Below are positions 1-9,520 of a stretch of 64,000 nucleotides of DNA, in pieces. Source of the stretch: Prevotella communis. Its GTDB lineage: Bacteria > Bacteroidota > Bacteroidia > Bacteroidales > Bacteroidaceae. A model generated the notes under the pieces. The model was not told the origin of the DNA, searched no databases, and saw only the letters and a list, made by a program, of their open reading frames with translations. Numbering within the stretch: the first letter of the stretch is position 1; every line of letters begins with the position of its first letter. The position numbers and the translations under genes were made by a program. The DNA lies in NCBI RefSeq assembly GCF_022024115.1, contig NZ_CP091792.1:558001-622000 (forward strand). The letters run 5' to 3'.

Positions 1-1
1 C

Positions 2-871
2 ACTGGCGTTAGTTTCAATGAGAGCACAAAGAAAATTACTGTAGCCAACACCGCTCAGGTAGCTGGTTATAATGACCCCTCACTGCAGGAGTTTATGTAT
101 GCTGGTGCTCAGGCCACCAATGCTGATCTGAAGGACGTAAAGTTGAAATTCAAGCACCTCGGTGCTCAAGTAAACCTGCGCTTCTACGAAGATGTTCGTG
201 GCTACAGAGTGGAGATCATCGATGTGACCGACCCTAACACCGGCATTCAGGCAACTCCTGCAACCACAGATGGCACGACCTACGCCAAGGCTGATTATTA
301 CACCACCTGTGGTGCAACCATCGACTTCACCACTGTTGGCAATCCCACTGCCACCGTTGACCACAGCACTGCTTCAACGACTCAGGACAACCTGAAGTTC
401 GTGATTCCAGCCGGAACTGAAGACGGACTGACTTCATACACCTCAAAGCTTAGCACAAACTACAATGTGATACCTGAAGCAGTAGCAACCGGCAACACAC
501 AGAACTATGCTAAGTCTTCTACCATTTATTATCCTGTAGCTCAGCCCAAAACCAGCAAGGTTGGTTTCACCTTCCACGTCTCTTATAAGCTGATTGCTGA
601 GGACAACGGCGAGGAAATCACCGTTCACAATGCACGTGTATTTGTACCTGCAAAGAACGGTTCAGAGTTTATCGCCGCTTGGCAGCCTAGCACCAAGTAC
701 ACCTATACTTTCAAGATTACTAAGGATTCTAAAGGTACAACCGATCCTGATGATACTACTATTGATATCACCAAGCCTGATGTGCCTGCAACTCCTACTG
801 TTTATCCTATCGTATTCGACGGTGCTACTGTTGAGGATTACACAATCCAAGAAAATGGCAGCAATTTCTAA
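2..871 (+). CDS. Fimbrillin-family (Mfa/FimA-like) protein, 5' truncated
   Basis: The reading frame is open from base 2 to the TAA at 869-871, so the N-terminus, including any signal peptide, lies outside the window. The visible 289 residues show the fimbrillin-family pattern seen in the next ten genes: a FKHLGAQVNLRF strand resembling the 'F-x-H-x-[LM]-S-[KR]' core, and a late Y-T-Y-T-F-K-I strand. An unusual threonine/proline-rich tail of about 45 residues follows (DPDDTT, PATPTVYP). The next gene starts 17 bases before this stop, so the two are probably translationally coupled. Fimbrillins build type V pili on the Bacteroidia surface. The family call is inferred from pattern, and the role as stalk or accessory subunit cannot be told. 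Confidence 0.75.
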   Translation, partial: TGVSFNESTKKITVANTAQVAGYNDPSLQEFMYAGAQATNADLKDVKLKFKHLGAQVNLRFYEDVRGYRVEIIDVTDPNTGIQATPATTDGTTYAKADYYTTCGATIDFTTVGNPTATVDHSTASTTQDNLKFVIPAGTEDGLTSYTSKLSTNYNVIPEAVATGNTQNYAKSSTIYYPVAQPKTSKVGFTFHVSYKLIAEDNGEEITVHNARVFVPAKNGSEFIAAWQPSTKYTYTFKITKDSKGTTDPDDTTIDITKPDVPATPTVYPIVFDGATVEDYTIQENGSNF

Positions 872-2147
872 TCACAGAATCAACAAAACACTAAGTTGGT
901 GGACTGGCGCACTCCTGTTGTGCGCCAGCCTCACCGCTTGTACTTCAGACTCTACTATCCAGGAAGAGGATGTGGACGACGGCAGTGTGCCCATGCAGTT
1001 CAGTCAGGCTGTGATGAGTGCACCAGTAAGACGTGCCGCTTCCACTACAAACTATCTGACACAGGGCTTCCTCGTAAGCTGTTGGAAGGGCTTTGGCTCT
1101 TCCAAACAGGCTCTGGTGATGGATAAGTATGAGGTAAAATACAAAACAGACCCTTGGGCTAATCTATCTAAGTGGGACTATGTGGGTTCTACTGCCGAGG
1201 GCTACCGCAAAACACAGATAGAGCGTTATTGGGACGCCTCGGCTTTCCCCTACCGCTTCTATGCTATCAGTCCATGTCCAGTTGCTGCTGATATCGATAA
1301 CTTCACGCTAACAGATACAAAGTTGGAGATTCCAACTACCACAACCTATGTTTACCAGACATGCAATAACGGCGTATTGACTGCCGGTGCAGAGCCTTAT
1401 ATGCCTGCACAGGTAGAGTGCCCTAATGGTTCAAACGAGCAGGATGTTGACCTGCTTAATAAAAAGGTAATTAGCAAGGACCGTACGCAGAATGGCGCTA
1501 CAACTACGTACGACCGATACGTAGCACTGCCCTTCCACCACCTGACGTCGAAGGTGCGCTTTGCCATCTACAACAACTACGGCAAGGAGACACCTGCCAA
1601 CTTCTACATATATAATATAAAGGTGAAAGTTGTTTCCGACAACTTCATCACCGAGGGTCACGGCTACACAGCCGACCTCGCCGGCAGCGATATGCTGCAT
1701 GGCTCATTCACTACTACAACAAAGGCAACCTCTGAAGCAGAAAGACTATTGCTCCAAACCGATGACACCAAGCAGGGTGACCTGAATAAAGCCATTGACC
1801 GCGAGCATGCCTATTACTGCGAATGTACAGATGGTATGCTGCAGATTCCACAGACAGGTATAAGGATGACCATCTCGTTTGATGTCTATGGCCTTGACTA
1901 TAAGAGCGATTTCACCAGTGCCGATGGTCATATTGTGTATGACAAGGCCACCAAGACCATCCACTACACGGATATCGCTATCAAAGACGACAAGAATAAT
2001 ATCGATTCCTTCGATTGGGAGTCGAACAACATATACACATACGTCCTAAAAGTATCAGAGTTCTATCCGCTGACCATCGACTTCAGTGCTGAGCTCACTC
2101 CTTGGACATATGTCTACGGCAATATCGAGACAAATCTCGAAAAATAA
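855..2147 (+). CDS. Fimbrillin-family lipoprotein
   Basis: The chosen start is the ATG at 855, because it yields a lipoprotein signal with lipobox LTAC (Cys29); the frame is open further upstream inside the previous gene but gives no signal sequence there. The product is 430 residues. Mfa-like features are an Arg-Arg pair at 59-60, 30-31 residues after the lipid cysteine, a YWDASAFPYRFYAISP segment near residue 125, a FHHLTSKVRFAIYN strand near 227, and a terminal strand ending LTPWTYVYG near 415. In type V pili such lipoproteins are exported, lipidated, then trimmed after an Arg by a trypsin-like protease before polymerising; that this happens here is inference. The start overlaps the upstream gene by 17 bp, and 39 bp separate it from the next. 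Confidence 0.85.
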   Translation: MAAISNHRINKTLSWWTGALLLCASLTACTSDSTIQEEDVDDGSVPMQFSQAVMSAPVRRAASTTNYLTQGFLVSCWKGFGSSKQALVMDKYEVKYKTDPWANLSKWDYVGSTAEGYRKTQIERYWDASAFPYRFYAISPCPVAADIDNFTLTDTKLEIPTTTTYVYQTCNNGVLTAGAEPYMPAQVECPNGSNEQDVDLLNKKVISKDRTQNGATTTYDRYVALPFHHLTSKVRFAIYNNYGKETPANFYIYNIKVKVVSDNFITEGHGYTADLAGSDMLHGSFTTTTKATSEAERLLLQTDDTKQGDLNKAIDREHAYYCECTDGMLQIPQTGIRMTISFDVYGLDYKSDFTSADGHIVYDKATKTIHYTDIAIKDDKNNIDSFDWESNNIYTYVLKVSEFYPLTIDFSAELTPWTYVYGNIETNLEK

Positions 2148-2186
2148 ATCACTCAGAAATAATAAATAAAAAAAACATAAACGAAA

Positions 2187-4373
2187 ATGAAAAATCTTTT
2201 CTACCCGCTGCTTTTCGCTACCGCTCTGGTATCAGCAGCATGTTCAAATGACTTGGAGAACGATGGCAATGCCACCGATCCCAGTAACAAAACAGCCATC
2301 TCGTTTGTAGGCGAAGACAACGCTGCTGCACTGACTCGTTATGGCTTTGCTGCTAATACCCACATTGCCATGCACATCCGTAGTAACAAAAACGGTTCTA
2401 CTACCGATGTCCGCGAGACACGTACCGTGGCCAACGCTCTGGCAGATGCAACACAGTCAGACGTTTCATTCTCAACGATTGAGGCTCCCATCGATGAAAA
2501 CGTACGCTATTGGGACGATGCTTATGGTCGCAGTGCCCAGCTGTCTGTGTTTGCCGTGGCTGTTCCTGGAAAGGGCAACACCCTAAAGAACAACAGCACC
2601 TCGCTTACCGACCTCCTCGCTGGCAATGGTACCAATGTTACCTGGAGTACTGGTGCACTGTCTGAGGAGATTGCCTGGACTGTATCTGCAGACCAGAGTG
2701 GTGCCGACGTGATTGCCAATGAGGACCTGACCTATAGCAACAACATCAGTGCTAATGGAAAGGGTGGCGCTAAGTCATACAATTATACAAGCAGTGCATA
2801 CGATGCAACAAATAATGGCTGCCTGCAGTTCCGTCTGAAGGACGCCAACATGCAGGACGGCCCTGGTAAGTTTGACCAGGGTAACCTGAAGTTCAACCAC
2901 GCTCTGAGCCGCATCACTGTTAACCTTGTTAAGGGTACTGGCTACGGCGAAAGTTCTTTCTCTTTTGCAAAAGATACCAACATCAAGATTTTGAATGTAC
3001 CTACCGCAGGTAAGCTGGATATTGAGCAAGGTACATGGGCTAACGAAACAAGCAGTGCCATCAACAAGATGGCTACAACTACCACACAAAGTGGTGCTGC
3101 ATATTCTTTGATGGCACAGATGCTGCCTGGCTACACTTTCAATGAGGGTAGCGACGTCAACGTGCTGGAATTTGTGATTGACGACAACAAGTATTTTATT
3201 ACCCAGGGTATGATGCTCGATGCATTGAATCAGGGACAGAATACCTCTGTTACTTCTCTCGAAATGGCTCAGGGCAAGAACTATGTGTTTACCATCACTG
3301 TCGGAAAAAGTAAGATCATCAACGTGACGGCAACACTCGAACCATGGGTTGATGTGGAGGCTGCCAATAAGGATATGGACAACTCGCACATCGAACTGAG
3401 CCTCTTTAAAAACAATGATGGTACTGCTGCTGATCATTTCGACCTCTATCGTCTGAACGACGAGTCTGCAGAGATTAACACAGGTGCAAGTGAAGCAAAG
3501 AACTGGAATGGTAACTATACCGACAAGGCTGGCCTTACACAGAATGGCAACATCTGGACTACCGACTGGTTCTTCGAGAACAACAAGTCATTCTATCACT
3601 TCCGTACAGTCAACGAGGGAACAAAAATTGAGGGAACTACTGATAATGCTGTAGATGACTACTTCGTTATTACCTCTGGTACTCAGGCAGACCACGATTA
3701 TCACTGGGGTGCTCCCTTCCTCACCAGCACAACAAGTCCTATTCAGTACAGCAAAACAGAAGGTTATGCAGCCACACTAAGCCCTGCTATCGGTGCTACC
3801 AACTCTACCATCAACATGACAGAGCTGCACATGATGAGTAATATCAATGTGGTGCTGCGTACGACGAAAACTTCAAATGCTGTTGCTCTCGAAGACAACG
3901 GAAACCAGTGCGAAGTATCGCTCACCTATTTCTATGCTAATGGTCAGGTAAAGATGGGTAATGGTCTGGTAACTACAACAGGCAACCTCACTACCAGCGC
4001 TACATTCACTGCTCCTACAGCAGGTATAGACGATAAAGACGCAACCTATAATAAGACAGGCGCCTTCACCTTTGCCGTTGTTCCTCAGGCTCTGACACGT
4101 GCTACCGGCGACAACCTCTATGTTGGCATTACCATCAAGACACCCGACAACAACCAGTACTACGTGGTTAAGTCGCTGAGCGATATTAACGCAACAACTA
4201 ACGGAGGCAGTCAGAACCAGTCTAAAGACGAAAAGGTTGTTTTCTGGTACCCCAACCACAACTACACCTACACCTTCACGCTCACCAAGGCTGGCATCAG
4301 CAATGTGACTTGCACCGTGGAAAAATGGGTTAACGTAACTGCTGATAACAAGGATATTTCTCTGGAAGACTAA
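2187..4373 (+). CDS. Double-domain fimbrillin-family lipoprotein
   Basis: The product has 728 residues and lipobox SAAC (Cys19). A conserved LTR with Arg51 lies 32 residues after the cysteine. It contains two successive fimbrillin-like domains. The first spans about 20-385, with YWDD near 108, FNHALSRITVNL near 236 and the closing strand TLEPWVDV near 381. The second spans about 395-728, with a HMMSNINVVL strand near 548 and the closing strand TVEKWVNV at the C-terminus. Single-domain Mfa-like proteins are usually about 300-400 residues, so the doubled length fits the internal duplication. It is in the same tandem operon, 9 bp before the next gene. Outer-membrane or pilus localisation is inferred from the family. 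Confidence 0.85.
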   Translation: MKNLFYPLLFATALVSAACSNDLENDGNATDPSNKTAISFVGEDNAAALTRYGFAANTHIAMHIRSNKNGSTTDVRETRTVANALADATQSDVSFSTIEAPIDENVRYWDDAYGRSAQLSVFAVAVPGKGNTLKNNSTSLTDLLAGNGTNVTWSTGALSEEIAWTVSADQSGADVIANEDLTYSNNISANGKGGAKSYNYTSSAYDATNNGCLQFRLKDANMQDGPGKFDQGNLKFNHALSRITVNLVKGTGYGESSFSFAKDTNIKILNVPTAGKLDIEQGTWANETSSAINKMATTTTQSGAAYSLMAQMLPGYTFNEGSDVNVLEFVIDDNKYFITQGMMLDALNQGQNTSVTSLEMAQGKNYVFTITVGKSKIINVTATLEPWVDVEAANKDMDNSHIELSLFKNNDGTAADHFDLYRLNDESAEINTGASEAKNWNGNYTDKAGLTQNGNIWTTDWFFENNKSFYHFRTVNEGTKIEGTTDNAVDDYFVITSGTQADHDYHWGAPFLTSTTSPIQYSKTEGYAATLSPAIGATNSTINMTELHMMSNINVVLRTTKTSNAVALEDNGNQCEVSLTYFYANGQVKMGNGLVTTTGNLTTSATFTAPTAGIDDKDATYNKTGAFTFAVVPQALTRATGDNLYVGITIKTPDNNQYYVVKSLSDINATTNGGSQNQSKDEKVVFWYPNHNYTYTFTLTKAGISNVTCTVEKWVNVTADNKDISLED

Positions 4374-4382
4374 TTCTCTGTA

Positions 4383-6434
4383 ATGACAGGAAAGAAAATT
4401 ATATATGCATGCATGACCTCGTTGGTGCTGGCAGTCGCTGCCTGTACCAATGAGGATATGGATGTATCGCTCAACCATACTGCCGAAGGTGCCATAGACC
4501 TCAGCGTGGGCGTTGAAGCTACACCAGCAAGGCGAGCCTTGACTCGTGCCGGTGGCGCTACGTCAGCGTACTATGCCATGAAGGCTGGTACGCAGGTGCG
4601 ACTGAAGGTTGACGGCCGATGGACAGGAAAGACACCTGAGGCCATCAGCCAGAAGACCACCTGCAAGACTATCGCTGCAGAGAGCGGCTCGGCCGTCAAC
4701 GCTTTGTCGTTCACCGAGGACGAGATGCTCTATTGGGACGACTATGGATCGGGCGATCCTAACAATAAGACTAACACAGACCAAGGCCTGAATGTGCTGG
4801 GCGTTGCCGTTGATGGTAAGGCAACTGCCCCCACGATTGCTGACGACAGCCAGTGGGAGAGCCTGCCTTGGGATGTTGTCACCGATGGCGAGGATGTGCT
4901 CAGTGGCGACATCATCGTGTCTAACAACCTCACTGCCTATCAATTTGCGAAGCGCAACGACGACGAGGCTAAGAAGATGATCTTTCAGCATCCACTGAGC
5001 AAGCTCACTTTCAACCTGACAGCTGCCGACGGCTTTACCAAGGGAACCGTAGGTAAGACTAGTTATAAGTTCGAGAAGGACCCCACGGTGACGTTGACCA
5101 ATGCCAACACGCTGGCTGGCATCAGCGATGCAGCCAACGACTATGCGCTGACTAAAGGTACGGTAAGCATTGCCAGCGCCCAGGCCACAAGCGACGGCAC
5201 AAAGGCTACCCTCGTTGCAGGAACCACCAGCATCACAGATGCTAACATCACCGTGATTAAGCAGGCCGTGGTCTATCCCGGCACTCAGTTGGGAGCAGAT
5301 GATGATGCCGTGATTGCTATCGTAAATGCCGACGACAACATCTACTATATCAGAGCGAAAGAGATACACAATGCCATCAAGACCATTGGTGGACATACCG
5401 ATTTCAAGACACTCCCAGGCTATAACTATATCATCAATGTGACCGTCAAGAAAACCGGCATCATCCTGACCGCTTCGGTAACGAAGTGGGTGGATGTCGA
5501 TTCAGAAGAGGTTCATCCTGAAATCAACATGACCACCAAGGTGGGCAGCGACAGTCATGATGAGCTTCCCGCTGGTTTCAACGGTTTCGACCTTTGGCTG
5601 AACGACCACGACATTGCCAAGGACTATACCAATGTGGCAACACCGACGGTGAACACAGCCGGCGAAGTGGTGTTCGCTCATACGCTGTATTGGGTTCACC
5701 ACTACCAGCACCTGCATTTCCGTGGTATCTATCCCACAAACACTGTGGTCAAAGAGGATGCCACCGACCAACACCAGTATGTGGAGGTGGCCAATGGTGC
5801 CTACGATGCAACGACATTCCCCAGCAATTTCGTGATGGGTCTGCCTGAGATGGCCGAGAACACACCATGCGGAAACCCCGACCATGCCAATGTCTATATG
5901 GACCAAGAGGGCATCTGCGCCCGCAAGGCACCTATCAACCTGAACTTCCGCTATATGATGAGTCAGGTAGAGGTAACACTGAAGTCAAGCGCTGAAGGCT
6001 CTGACAACTATGTAGACCTGACCAATGCCGAGGTGGAATTGGTGAATGTTGGTACCAAAGGACATATCCTGCTAAGTGACCGCTCTGCAGTGGTTACTAC
6101 GTATGCAGACGAAGAAACGCTTCATAGTATAGACAGCAAGCACTATCATGGCATCATCGTGCCGCAGTTATTTGAGAATAGCAAAGGCAAGTTGAAGTTT
6201 AAGATTACTGTGTATAGCGACTCAACAAAGACCAAGAAGGATGTGTATTATGCAGAAGTAGCATCAATTAAAGTGAAGGAGAAGGGCTCTACCGCTTCTG
6301 CAGCACTAACCGATGCATGGAAGTCTGGTACCCATTACGTATATGATTTGATGATTACCAAGACAGAAATCTCTGCAACGGCTTCACTCACCGACTGGAC
6401 AACAGTAGAAGGCAGCCAAGAGGTATGGTTCTAA
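4383..6434 (+). CDS. Double-domain fimbrillin-family lipoprotein
   Basis: The product has 683 residues, lipobox VAAC (Cys21), then RRALTR with Arg55, 34 residues after the cysteine. Domain one carries LYWDD near 117, FQHPLSKLTFNL near 201 and VTKWVDVD near 366. Domain two carries LYWVHHYQHLHFRGIYP near 436, FRYMMSQVEVTL near 522 and LTDWTTVEG near 670. The spacing of these landmarks is similar in both halves, which supports duplication of the Mfa-like fold. Only 9 bp separate it from the upstream gene and 15 bp from the next, so cotranscription is likely. There is no recognisable Shine-Dalgarno site, as is usual in Bacteroidetes. Confidence 0.85.
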   Translation: MTGKKIIYACMTSLVLAVAACTNEDMDVSLNHTAEGAIDLSVGVEATPARRALTRAGGATSAYYAMKAGTQVRLKVDGRWTGKTPEAISQKTTCKTIAAESGSAVNALSFTEDEMLYWDDYGSGDPNNKTNTDQGLNVLGVAVDGKATAPTIADDSQWESLPWDVVTDGEDVLSGDIIVSNNLTAYQFAKRNDDEAKKMIFQHPLSKLTFNLTAADGFTKGTVGKTSYKFEKDPTVTLTNANTLAGISDAANDYALTKGTVSIASAQATSDGTKATLVAGTTSITDANITVIKQAVVYPGTQLGADDDAVIAIVNADDNIYYIRAKEIHNAIKTIGGHTDFKTLPGYNYIINVTVKKTGIILTASVTKWVDVDSEEVHPEINMTTKVGSDSHDELPAGFNGFDLWLNDHDIAKDYTNVATPTVNTAGEVVFAHTLYWVHHYQHLHFRGIYPTNTVVKEDATDQHQYVEVANGAYDATTFPSNFVMGLPEMAENTPCGNPDHANVYMDQEGICARKAPINLNFRYMMSQVEVTLKSSAEGSDNYVDLTNAEVELVNVGTKGHILLSDRSAVVTTYADEETLHSIDSKHYHGIIVPQLFENSKGKLKFKITVYSDSTKTKKDVYYAEVASIKVKEKGSTASAALTDAWKSGTHYVYDLMITKTEISATASLTDWTTVEGSQEVWF

Positions 6435-6449
6435 ACAAACAGTTAAGTA

Positions 6450-8306
6450 ATGACAATTAATAAATATATCATACTCGCACTATCAATCCTGACGTTTGCA
6501 GGTTGTTCCAGCGACGATGACTTCTCGCAGGAGCAGAGCCGTCTGCCCTTGACGTTCGAGACGAGTCTGTCGGGTAGCCGTTCTGTAACGCGTGCTGTCG
6601 GTGGCTCCTTTGACACTGGTGATAAGTTGCTGTGCTATGTACGTCATATCTATAGTACGGATTTAAGTACAGACAAGAACTATCTGGAGGTTGATCCTTA
6701 CAAGAAACTTGTGACTATCATAGATGGTGAACCTACGGAGAAGCTCTATTGGGACGATTTCAGCGATAATAATAGTGATGGCCATTATCTTCGTACCGCT
6801 AATCATGCCTTGCAGTCATTCTACGGCTACTGCTATAATGGCGGCGAGCCTACAACTGCACTTGTTAATGCTACTGGCGTTCTTGGTTGGACAACAGCAG
6901 CCGACCAGACCACTGATGGCGATATGAAAAAGAACGACCTGCTTTGGTCTCCTGCCCAGAATCCTGTAACATACGTGCATGCAAAAGAGAACCGTGAAGG
7001 TTTGTCCATCCCTTACACCCACGCCATGAGCAAGTTCACTATTGTGGTTGTTGCGGACGAGGGTTTTGAGGCAGACGATTTAAATAACGCGACGGTAACC
7101 CTGAAGGACATGAATAAGGTGGGTACCTTTACCGCGCCGACCTCTACAGTGGAGGCAACAGGTACTACCGATGTACATATGTATGCTAATGCAACAGATA
7201 CAGAGAAGTCTTCTCGCGCCTACGAGGCCGTAGCTGTACCTATGTTGGAGATGACGAAAGACCAGCTCCTCGCTACTATCAACGATGTAGATGGTAATAA
7301 CTATGAGGTGTATTTGACTGATGCTATCCTGACAGCATGGACTGACGGCATTAAGGAAAACAAGAGCCAGAGTGGCGTCAACTACAAACTCACCATCACC
7401 CTGAACAAGCAGACTATCACTGTGGTGGCTACATTGGCTGACTGGACCGATGTAAGTGCTACGGGTACAGGCGAGATTAACTTCACCGCCGACGTAAAGA
7501 GCATCGACAAGGATAATGCTGGTCTGACGGATGGCGATGCCTTCACGTTGTGGAAGATGAGTGCTCTGACAAAGGAGGCTTTTGCCGAGGCCAAGAAGAC
7601 CATCGCTACCTACAGCGGAAGCGCATTTACATACGACAAAAAGCTCTATTGGGATAAAGCTTCGGACGATTCCTACTTCCGTGCTTTGGCTAAGAAAGAA
7701 ACAAAGCTGACGGCTGTAGAAGATACAACCCTTGCTCAGGGCACTGACCTGCTATGGGGAACCACTGCGGGGCACACTGGCACCGAGGCTAATGGTACTG
7801 AGCACAAATACGAAGAAGGTGTTGCCATCAACCCACGTACGGGTGCTGTACCCCTGATCTTCAAGCATGTGATGAGTAAGGTGGTTGTTAATCTTGAGAC
7901 AACTGATGATGCTTCGCAGGTAGTAACCACCGGAGCTACTGTCACCATGACGAAAGTCATTGATAATGGTACGATGAACATCTTTACCGGAAAGGTAAAA
8001 TCTGGCGATAGTAAATCTGATGTTGTCGTGAAGAATAAAGACAATACCATCACGGAAGCCATCATGGTGCCTCAGGAGATTAATGATAAGGCTAAGATTG
8101 TTATCACGCTTGCCGACAGCACCACCTATTCCCTGTTGCTTAATACTTGTGAGGACAAAGATAAAAAGGCCGTGACGGATTGGTATAGTGGCAACCTGTA
8201 TGAATACACCATTACCCTTAAGAAGGAGGAGATTCAGTTCCGTGTAATGGTCAAGGACTGGGAAAGGAACATTGGAAGTGGTAATGCCACGCTCGACTGG
8301 GACTAA
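6450..8306 (+). CDS. Double-domain fimbrillin-family lipoprotein
   Basis: The product has 618 residues and lipobox FAGC (Cys19). VTR places Arg48 29 residues after the cysteine. The two halves repeat the same landmarks very clearly: LYWDD near 99 and LYWDK near 398; YTHAMSKFTIVV near 189 and FKHVMSKVVVNL near 471; LADWTDV near 329 and VKDWERN near 601. This is the clearest example in the array of a tandem Mfa-like duplication. The N-terminus (MTINKYIILALSIL) is close to that of the next gene (MTIRKYLYIAFALL), suggesting that the leaders are related. The exact role in the pilus is unknown. Confidence 0.85.
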   Translation: MTINKYIILALSILTFAGCSSDDDFSQEQSRLPLTFETSLSGSRSVTRAVGGSFDTGDKLLCYVRHIYSTDLSTDKNYLEVDPYKKLVTIIDGEPTEKLYWDDFSDNNSDGHYLRTANHALQSFYGYCYNGGEPTTALVNATGVLGWTTAADQTTDGDMKKNDLLWSPAQNPVTYVHAKENREGLSIPYTHAMSKFTIVVVADEGFEADDLNNATVTLKDMNKVGTFTAPTSTVEATGTTDVHMYANATDTEKSSRAYEAVAVPMLEMTKDQLLATINDVDGNNYEVYLTDAILTAWTDGIKENKSQSGVNYKLTITLNKQTITVVATLADWTDVSATGTGEINFTADVKSIDKDNAGLTDGDAFTLWKMSALTKEAFAEAKKTIATYSGSAFTYDKKLYWDKASDDSYFRALAKKETKLTAVEDTTLAQGTDLLWGTTAGHTGTEANGTEHKYEEGVAINPRTGAVPLIFKHVMSKVVVNLETTDDASQVVTTGATVTMTKVIDNGTMNIFTGKVKSGDSKSDVVVKNKDNTITEAIMVPQEINDKAKIVITLADSTTYSLLLNTCEDKDKKAVTDWYSGNLYEYTITLKKEEIQFRVMVKDWERNIGSGNATLDWD

Positions 8307-8337
8307 GCCCGAAATGATAGGATAACGAATAGTGATA

Positions 8338-9513
8338 ATGACAATTAGAAAGTATCTGTATATTGCTTTTGCACTGCTGGTGGCCAGTTGCTCTGAGACT
8401 GAGATTGAAGAATCTCAGGACCCGGTACGAAGTATGCCTGTGCTCTTCTCTGCCGGTAATACCGAGGCAACCGTTACCCGTGCCACCGCATCCTATATGC
8501 CTAAGAACAGCCATTTTGTCTGCTCCATGTTCTTCCATGCCGGTGTAAACGATACTATCGGTTCTGAGTTTGGTGCTCCTGTAGCCGATGTCAACATGAC
8601 CACAGCCTGGCTGAAGATCAGTAACAGCACGGGTAATGCCGTCTATTGGAATAAGGCATACTCCGAGGTAGTCAAAGATAGTCTGGATGTCTATGGCTTC
8701 AATGTGAACTCCAAGTGTTTCTATTGGCAGAACCGCTTGAACCATATCTTCCTGGCGCTGACAGACAATAATGATCTTGATGGGAGCATTAGCAATGGTT
8801 CCCTGAAAATCTATCCGGATGTCACCGATAAATATAAGGATAAGTATATGCTGGCCTACGATCTGACAAGAGGTGATAAGACGTCGATGGCGGAGCAACC
8901 AGACCCCATCCTGGCATTAGAGACTGCACGTCCTTCTGGTGGTACTCCCGAGGCCAACCGTGTAAAACTGTTCTTTAAGCACCAGTTCGCACAGGTACAG
9001 GTCAACCTGAAGAGCTCGTTAGACCAGTCTGCTGTAATTGACTCAGCCTGGATAGAGCGTGTTGAACTGCTGGGCGTGGCCGAGACGGGCTATGTGCCTT
9101 ATTGCATCCTGTCCGACGGTACGCTTCCTGCCGCCACCTCCCTTCCCATCAATGTTGACGATAATAAATATCAGTCCACAATAAAAGACAATCCTTATGG
9201 TTCTTCTTTCAACATGTTCAAGCGCTCAACACCTGTGGGCGGCTATCTCAAGTCGTTCGAGTGTATTGCCTTCGGTACCTTGCAGGGTATCCGTATCACC
9301 TGGAGAGAGTCCGACGCTGCCGATGCCGTCAAGCACGTGACCACCTATAAAGGTGTGAAGAACCTGACGCTGAAAAGTGGCACTAAGTATATCTACAATA
9401 TGGAGTTGCGCCGCAGTCTGATAGCAGAGGTCACTGCCAAAATCAAACCCTGGGAGATGGATACAGCCAACTATTCTGCTGATGGTACGATAAAGGACGA
9501 TAATCAGAACTAA
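8338..9513 (+). CDS. Fimbrillin-family lipoprotein
   Basis: The ATG at 8338 is preferred over the in-frame GTG at 8332, because MTIRK matches the leader of the upstream paralogue. The product has 391 residues, lipobox VASC (Cys18) and VTR with Arg48, 30 residues on. A single Mfa-like domain is visible, with VYWNKAYS near 102, FKHQFAQVQVNL near 213 and the closing strand IKPWEMD near 370, followed by a short acidic tail. Its single-domain length suits a pilus subunit or an accessory pilin. The gene lies 31 bp after the previous stop and 7 bp before the next start, within the same operon. Confidence 0.82.
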   Translation: MTIRKYLYIAFALLVASCSETEIEESQDPVRSMPVLFSAGNTEATVTRATASYMPKNSHFVCSMFFHAGVNDTIGSEFGAPVADVNMTTAWLKISNSTGNAVYWNKAYSEVVKDSLDVYGFNVNSKCFYWQNRLNHIFLALTDNNDLDGSISNGSLKIYPDVTDKYKDKYMLAYDLTRGDKTSMAEQPDPILALETARPSGGTPEANRVKLFFKHQFAQVQVNLKSSLDQSAVIDSAWIERVELLGVAETGYVPYCILSDGTLPAATSLPINVDDNKYQSTIKDNPYGSSFNMFKRSTPVGGYLKSFECIAFGTLQGIRITWRESDAADAVKHVTTYKGVKNLTLKSGTKYIYNMELRRSLIAEVTAKIKPWEMDTANYSADGTIKDDNQN

Positions 9514-9520
9514 GAAAGAC

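Noticed and set aside
2775..3437. Long antisense frame (220 residues) within the fimbrillin array
   Set aside because: It lies opposite a clear lipoprotein gene, has no recognisable domain or start context, and reflects codon bias of the true strand. The same holds for the antisense frames at 14284-15846, 37892-39064 and 48322-48813.
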